Origin: Streptosporangium saharense | GTDB lineage: Bacteria > Actinomycetota > Actinomycetes > Streptosporangiales > Streptosporangiaceae | DNA: 64,000 nucleotides | Direction: 5' to 3' | NCBI RefSeq assembly: GCF_014203715.1 | Contig: NZ_JACHJP010000004.1 | Location: 186,001 to 250,000 of the forward strand | In this document: positions 61,547 to 64,000 of the stretch, piece after piece | Layout of the letters: the number at the start of each line of letters is the position of its first letter | Numbering within the stretch: position 1 is the first letter of the stretch | Made by a program: the position numbers and the translations under genes | The notes under the pieces: model-generated | What the model was told of the DNA's origin: nothing | The model's database searches: none | The model's input: only the letters and a program-made list of their open reading frames with translations

Positions 61547-61763
61547 CATTGACCGCGTCCGTCAGCTGATGGGCGCAAGGCTCAAAGGGCTACGGCTGGA
61601 TGCCAAGCTGACCGGGCGGCAACTCACCGCCCGGTACAACTGGCAGTCATTCAAGATCAGCAAACTGGAGAACGGCCGCCAGACTCCTTCAGAGTCCGAT
61701 ATCCATGTCTGGTGCGAGGCCGTGGAGCAGCCAGACGAAGCAGAGGACCTGGTCACACCCTGA
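61539..61763 (+). pseudogene. Truncated Scr1-type HTH protein (antitoxin-like partner)
   Basis: A 74-residue frame with an XRE-like helix-turn-helix: LGARLKGLRLDAKLTGRQLTARY, then SFKISKLENGRQTPSESDI, WCEAVEQPDEAEDL. Full-length members are about 270-290 residues with a DUF5753 domain after the HTH. Here the frame stops at 61763, right after the DNA-binding domain, and no continuation is visible in the three forward frames. It is either a remnant or a short DNA-binding-only form. GTG 61539 overlaps the DUF6879 stop. Confidence 0.65.
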
Positions 61764-61879
61764 GGTCCTCCCCGGCATACAGCCGTATGCACTCATGGCT
61801 GTAACCGTGATTTTTCCTGCGGGATGGGGGTGGCGTCCTAGCCTTGAGCTGTCGGGACATCAGGAAGGGGATGCAGCCG

Positions 61880-63118
61880 GTGAATGACGCCAGCAACGGA
61901 TCCACCGATCCGGTACTCACCGTTGGGCAACGCATCAAATACTGGCGCGAGCGGCGCGGGATGACGCAGGAGATCCTCGCGGGTCTCGTCGGGAAGTCCG
62001 TTTCCTGGCTCAAGAGCGTGGAGGCGGGGCGGCTGCAGCAGAACCCGCGCCTGCCCATTCTTCTTCAGCTCGCCGAAGCGCTGCGTGTGCGCGACCTGTC
62101 AATGCTGACGGGTGATCAGTCCATGCCGGTCCGCATGTTCACCGGCCCCGGTCACCCGGCGCTGGAGGCCGTACGGCAGGCCATCAACGCGACGCCGCTG
62201 CGCCCGGCCGGGACGGTTCAGCCGCTTGACCACCTGCGTGGCCGTCTGGACGCCGCCTGGCGTGTCCGGCACGCCACGGCCGATCACCGGACCGCTCTGG
62301 GACGCCTGCTTCCTGCTCTGATCCGTGACGCGCAGTTGGCGGCGGTGATGTATCGGGGAGAAGACCGGCGCCGCGCGAACGCGCTTCTTGCCGAGACGTA
62401 CGGCCTGGCCCAGATGTTCCTGGCCTACCAGCCCGCCCAGGACCTGCTGTGGCGGGTCGCGGACAGGGCGCTGACGGCTGCTCAGGAGGCCGACGATCCG
62501 CTCGCGCTGACCTGCGCGGTGTGGTTTTTGGGCCAGGCGTACAGGGACTCCGGGGACTTCGAGGCGGCGCGGGCGATCAACCAGCAGGGTATGGCCGCCG
62601 TCCAGCCGCACATGGTTGATCCGGAGGTGGATCTGCTCGCGATGTGGGGCGCGCTGAACTTTGAGCTGGCGTTCACGGCCGCCCGTGTCGGGGACGCCGG
62701 GGAAGCCTGGTCCTACTGGGAGAAAGCAGACCGGGTCGCCGCCCGGTTGCCCGGCGACTACTACCAGCCGTGGACGAGTTTCTCCCGGGTCATCATGGGC
62801 GCGCACGCGGTCACCCTCGCCGTGGAGTTGTCCCAGGCCGGTGAGTCGGCCCGGCAGGCGGAGCGGGCGGTCTCGGCCTCCATTCCCTCTCACCCGCGCC
62901 GGGGGCGTCACCTGATTGAGGTGGCTCGGGCGCATCGGCTCCAGCGTGATCATGAGGCCGTGCTCGGCACTCTGGAACTCGCCCGGCAGGCGGCACCGGA
63001 GACAATTCGGTACAACGGTTATGCTCGCCGCATGCTCGTTGAGCTCGTCGAGACGGGTCCCGCCCCGCTGCGCCCCCGCGCCCGTGAATTGGCGGACAAA
63101 ATCGCGTTGATGGTCTGA
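61880..63118 (+). CDS. XRE-family regulator with TPR-like C-terminal region
   Basis: 412 residues. HTH: GQRIKYWRERRGMTQEILAGLVGKSVSWLKSVEAGRLQQ (about residues 15-53), then helix-rich repeats (LLAETYGLAQMFLAYQ, FLGQAYRDSGDFEAARA, WGALNFELAFTAARVGDAGEAWSYW). Like the 22754 protein, it belongs to a large actinomycete group of peptide- or partner-sensing regulators. GTG 61880 is preferred because AGGAAGGGG ends nine bases upstream; the ATG 61871 would directly touch it. It is followed by a strong terminator. Confidence 0.82.
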   Translation: MNDASNGSTDPVLTVGQRIKYWRERRGMTQEILAGLVGKSVSWLKSVEAGRLQQNPRLPILLQLAEALRVRDLSMLTGDQSMPVRMFTGPGHPALEAVRQAINATPLRPAGTVQPLDHLRGRLDAAWRVRHATADHRTALGRLLPALIRDAQLAAVMYRGEDRRRANALLAETYGLAQMFLAYQPAQDLLWRVADRALTAAQEADDPLALTCAVWFLGQAYRDSGDFEAARAINQQGMAAVQPHMVDPEVDLLAMWGALNFELAFTAARVGDAGEAWSYWEKADRVAARLPGDYYQPWTSFSRVIMGAHAVTLAVELSQAGESARQAERAVSASIPSHPRRGRHLIEVARAHRLQRDHEAVLGTLELARQAAPETIRYNGYARRMLVELVETGPAPLRPRARELADKIALMV

Positions 63119-63123
63119 CCGAA

Positions 63124-63152
63124 ACCAGGGGACACAGAGTGTGTCCCCTGGT
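63124..63152. terminator. Terminator after the XRE/TPR gene
   Basis: ACCAGGGGACAC (63124-63135), loop AGAGT, GTGTCCCCTGGT (63141-63152): perfect 12-bp stem, 5 bp after the stop. Confidence 0.8.
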
Positions 63153-63179
63153 CATCCCGCCGCCTTCTACGGTCCTTCC

Positions 63180-63467
63180 ATGCTTCCGGAACAGACCGTG
63201 CGGCAACTACGTGAGGCTCCGGCTGCCCACGACGCCCAGACGCCGGACACGGACGCCACTCCGGCGATCCCGGGCTGGCGGTTGATCGTCAGTGACACCG
63301 GGCGGTACTGGGCGATCCGTAACCGGGCTTTCCCTCGGGTGGCGTTGCGGGCCGGGGTGGAACCGGCTGTGGACGCTGACACCTTCGAGGAGGTTCGGGC
63401 CGCTGTTGCCGTGCAGGAGGAGAAGGCCCGCGACGCCGTGGCCGCCGTTGAGGGAGGGGCCTCGTGA
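63180..63467 (+). CDS. Small protein of the right-end cassette, first copy
   Basis: 95 residues. Acidic start, then the core GWRLIVSDTGRYWAIRNRAF, and VDADTFEEVRAAVAVQEE, an amphipathic helix. It resembles the two genes that follow in the pattern W-hydrophobic-xS-x4-(Y/F/W)(W/F/S)A(I/F/Y) and in ending with a helix after T-x-E-E. Family unknown to me. ATG 63180. Placed 61 bp after the regulator. Confidence 0.65.
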   Translation: MLPEQTVRQLREAPAAHDAQTPDTDATPAIPGWRLIVSDTGRYWAIRNRAFPRVALRAGVEPAVDADTFEEVRAAVAVQEEKARDAVAAVEGGAS

Positions 63468-63768
63468 TCGGGCGCTCCCGGCCCGGTGGGCGGCTCGGGA
63501 TGGGCTGCCTGCGGCGGCGGTTTATCGCAGGGTGTGGGATGGCCCTGCTCGGGCTGAGGCTGAGGTGCTCGACCAGGCGTGTTCTGGGTGGGCGGTGCTC
63601 TACAGCCTGAGTGAGCGTCGGTTCTTCGCGTTCTGCGCGTGGCCCAGCCCGCAGCCGGTGATCGTCAGTGACTCCACCGCCGAGGGGTTGGAGCAACGGA
63701 TGCGGGAGGCGGAGACGCTTCTGATCCTGCGGATGCCGCTCCCCGAGTCGTTGGGGAGGGCGGCATGA
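63448..63768 (+). CDS. Small protein of the right-end cassette, second copy
   Basis: About 106 residues if TTG 63448 is used; 78 residues from GTG 63532. The core SGWAVLYSLSERRFFAFCAW, PVIVSDSTAEGLEQRMREAE is conserved in plan with its neighbours (the second residue of the aromatic pair is F). Start position is uncertain: no clear ribosome binding site is present, and GTG 63464 at the end of the first gene is in another frame. The stop TGA overlaps the next ATG as ATGA. Confidence 0.6.
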   Translation: MREGPRDRALPARWAARDGLPAAAVYRRVWDGPARAEAEVLDQACSGWAVLYSLSERRFFAFCAWPSPQPVIVSDSTAEGLEQRMREAETLLILRMPLPESLGRAA

Positions 63769-64000
63769 TGCCAGGTCTCACGTCGCCGGGTCCAGTGGTT
63801 GGTGTCGCACGTCGAAGTTGCGACGCCGTGCAACAGGCCCACCCCGACTGGCTCGTGTTCCACAACTCGGCGACCGGGGTGTGGAGCGCCTACCGACGTG
63901 CTCTGCCGTACAGGCCGGAGCTCCGAAACGTGTCGCTGGTGCGGGCCGAGTCGGTTGAGGAGTTGGACCGCAAGTTGGCCGCTCAGGTGTCTCCGGTGGT
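63765..64000 (+). CDS. Small protein of the right-end cassette, third copy (cut by window end)
   Basis: ATG 63765 opens a frame running past base 64000: VQQAHPDWLVFHNSATGVWS, then AYRRALPYRP and a helix (VEELDRKLAAQ). It shares W-L-V-F-H-x-S and A-Y with the first two copies. A second ATG follows directly at 63768. The 3' end is missing, so length and function cannot be judged. Confidence 0.6.
   Translation, partial: MMPGLTSPGPVVGVARRSCDAVQQAHPDWLVFHNSATGVWSAYRRALPYRPELRNVSLVRAESVEELDRKLAAQVSPV

Noticed and set aside
63464-63610. GTG 63464 as start of the second small protein
   Set aside because: That frame ends after about 50 codons and lacks the shared core; the core is in the next frame.

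Overview
The window is high-GC actinobacterial DNA. It has GTG and TTG starts, tightly coupled genes, a mycothiol-type DinB-fold enzyme, an AfsR/SARP regulator, HxlR/TetR/MarR regulators, an ffs-dnaX pair, and a lysC with an internal start for the beta subunit. The gene content suits a filamentous actinomycete; placing it in Streptosporangiaceae-type relatives is inference. No rRNA operon, prophage, IS element or CRISPR array was seen.

Layout. 1-1850: end of an amino-acid ABC importer operon. 1854-4810: two outward-facing transporters (APC permease, MATE exporter). 4811-7238: a cluster of DnaA boxes followed by dnaB, whose P-loop is split by an intein with class 3 features. 7282-15451: mostly accessory genes (YdeI-like protein, phosphoesterase, oxidoreductase/HxlR pair, SDR/TetR pair, ABC-2 exporter divergent from a NarL-type two-component system). 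15430-21905: a P450, a MarR regulator next to a secreted beta-propeller, a ZIP transporter, a secreted triple-repeat protein, a DinB-fold enzyme and a second sliding clamp. 21954-25290: GntR and XRE/TPR regulators, a PH-domain membrane protein with a 52-residue partner, and a small three-helix protein. 25429-38681 is the housekeeping core: upp, two tadA-associated proteins plus tadA, tRNA-Ser(CGA), metallopeptidase and HtrA-like protease, tRNA-Ser(GGA), ffs, dnaX, YbaB/EbfC, recR, a DUF5063 gene, lysC and asd.

38766-60908: accessory enzymes and membrane proteins, a large AfsR-like regulator, a small secreted protein, an aminotransferase/LysR pair, a 47-bp tandem repeat and rnhB. 60909-64000 looks like laterally mobile actinomycete accessory DNA: a DUF6879 gene, a truncated HTH partner of Scr1 type, an XRE/TPR regulator, and three consecutive small proteins that appear to share one domain; the last runs off the window.

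The strongest points for a second look are the class 3 intein with a collapsed endonuclease in dnaB, the DnaA boxes in front of dnaB, a MarR-type palindrome inside a promoter spacer (17315-17343), a palindrome inside the promoter of the 56298 gene, the 54-residue triple-repeat secreted protein, the unannotatably short 24769-24927 gene, and the right-end cassette.
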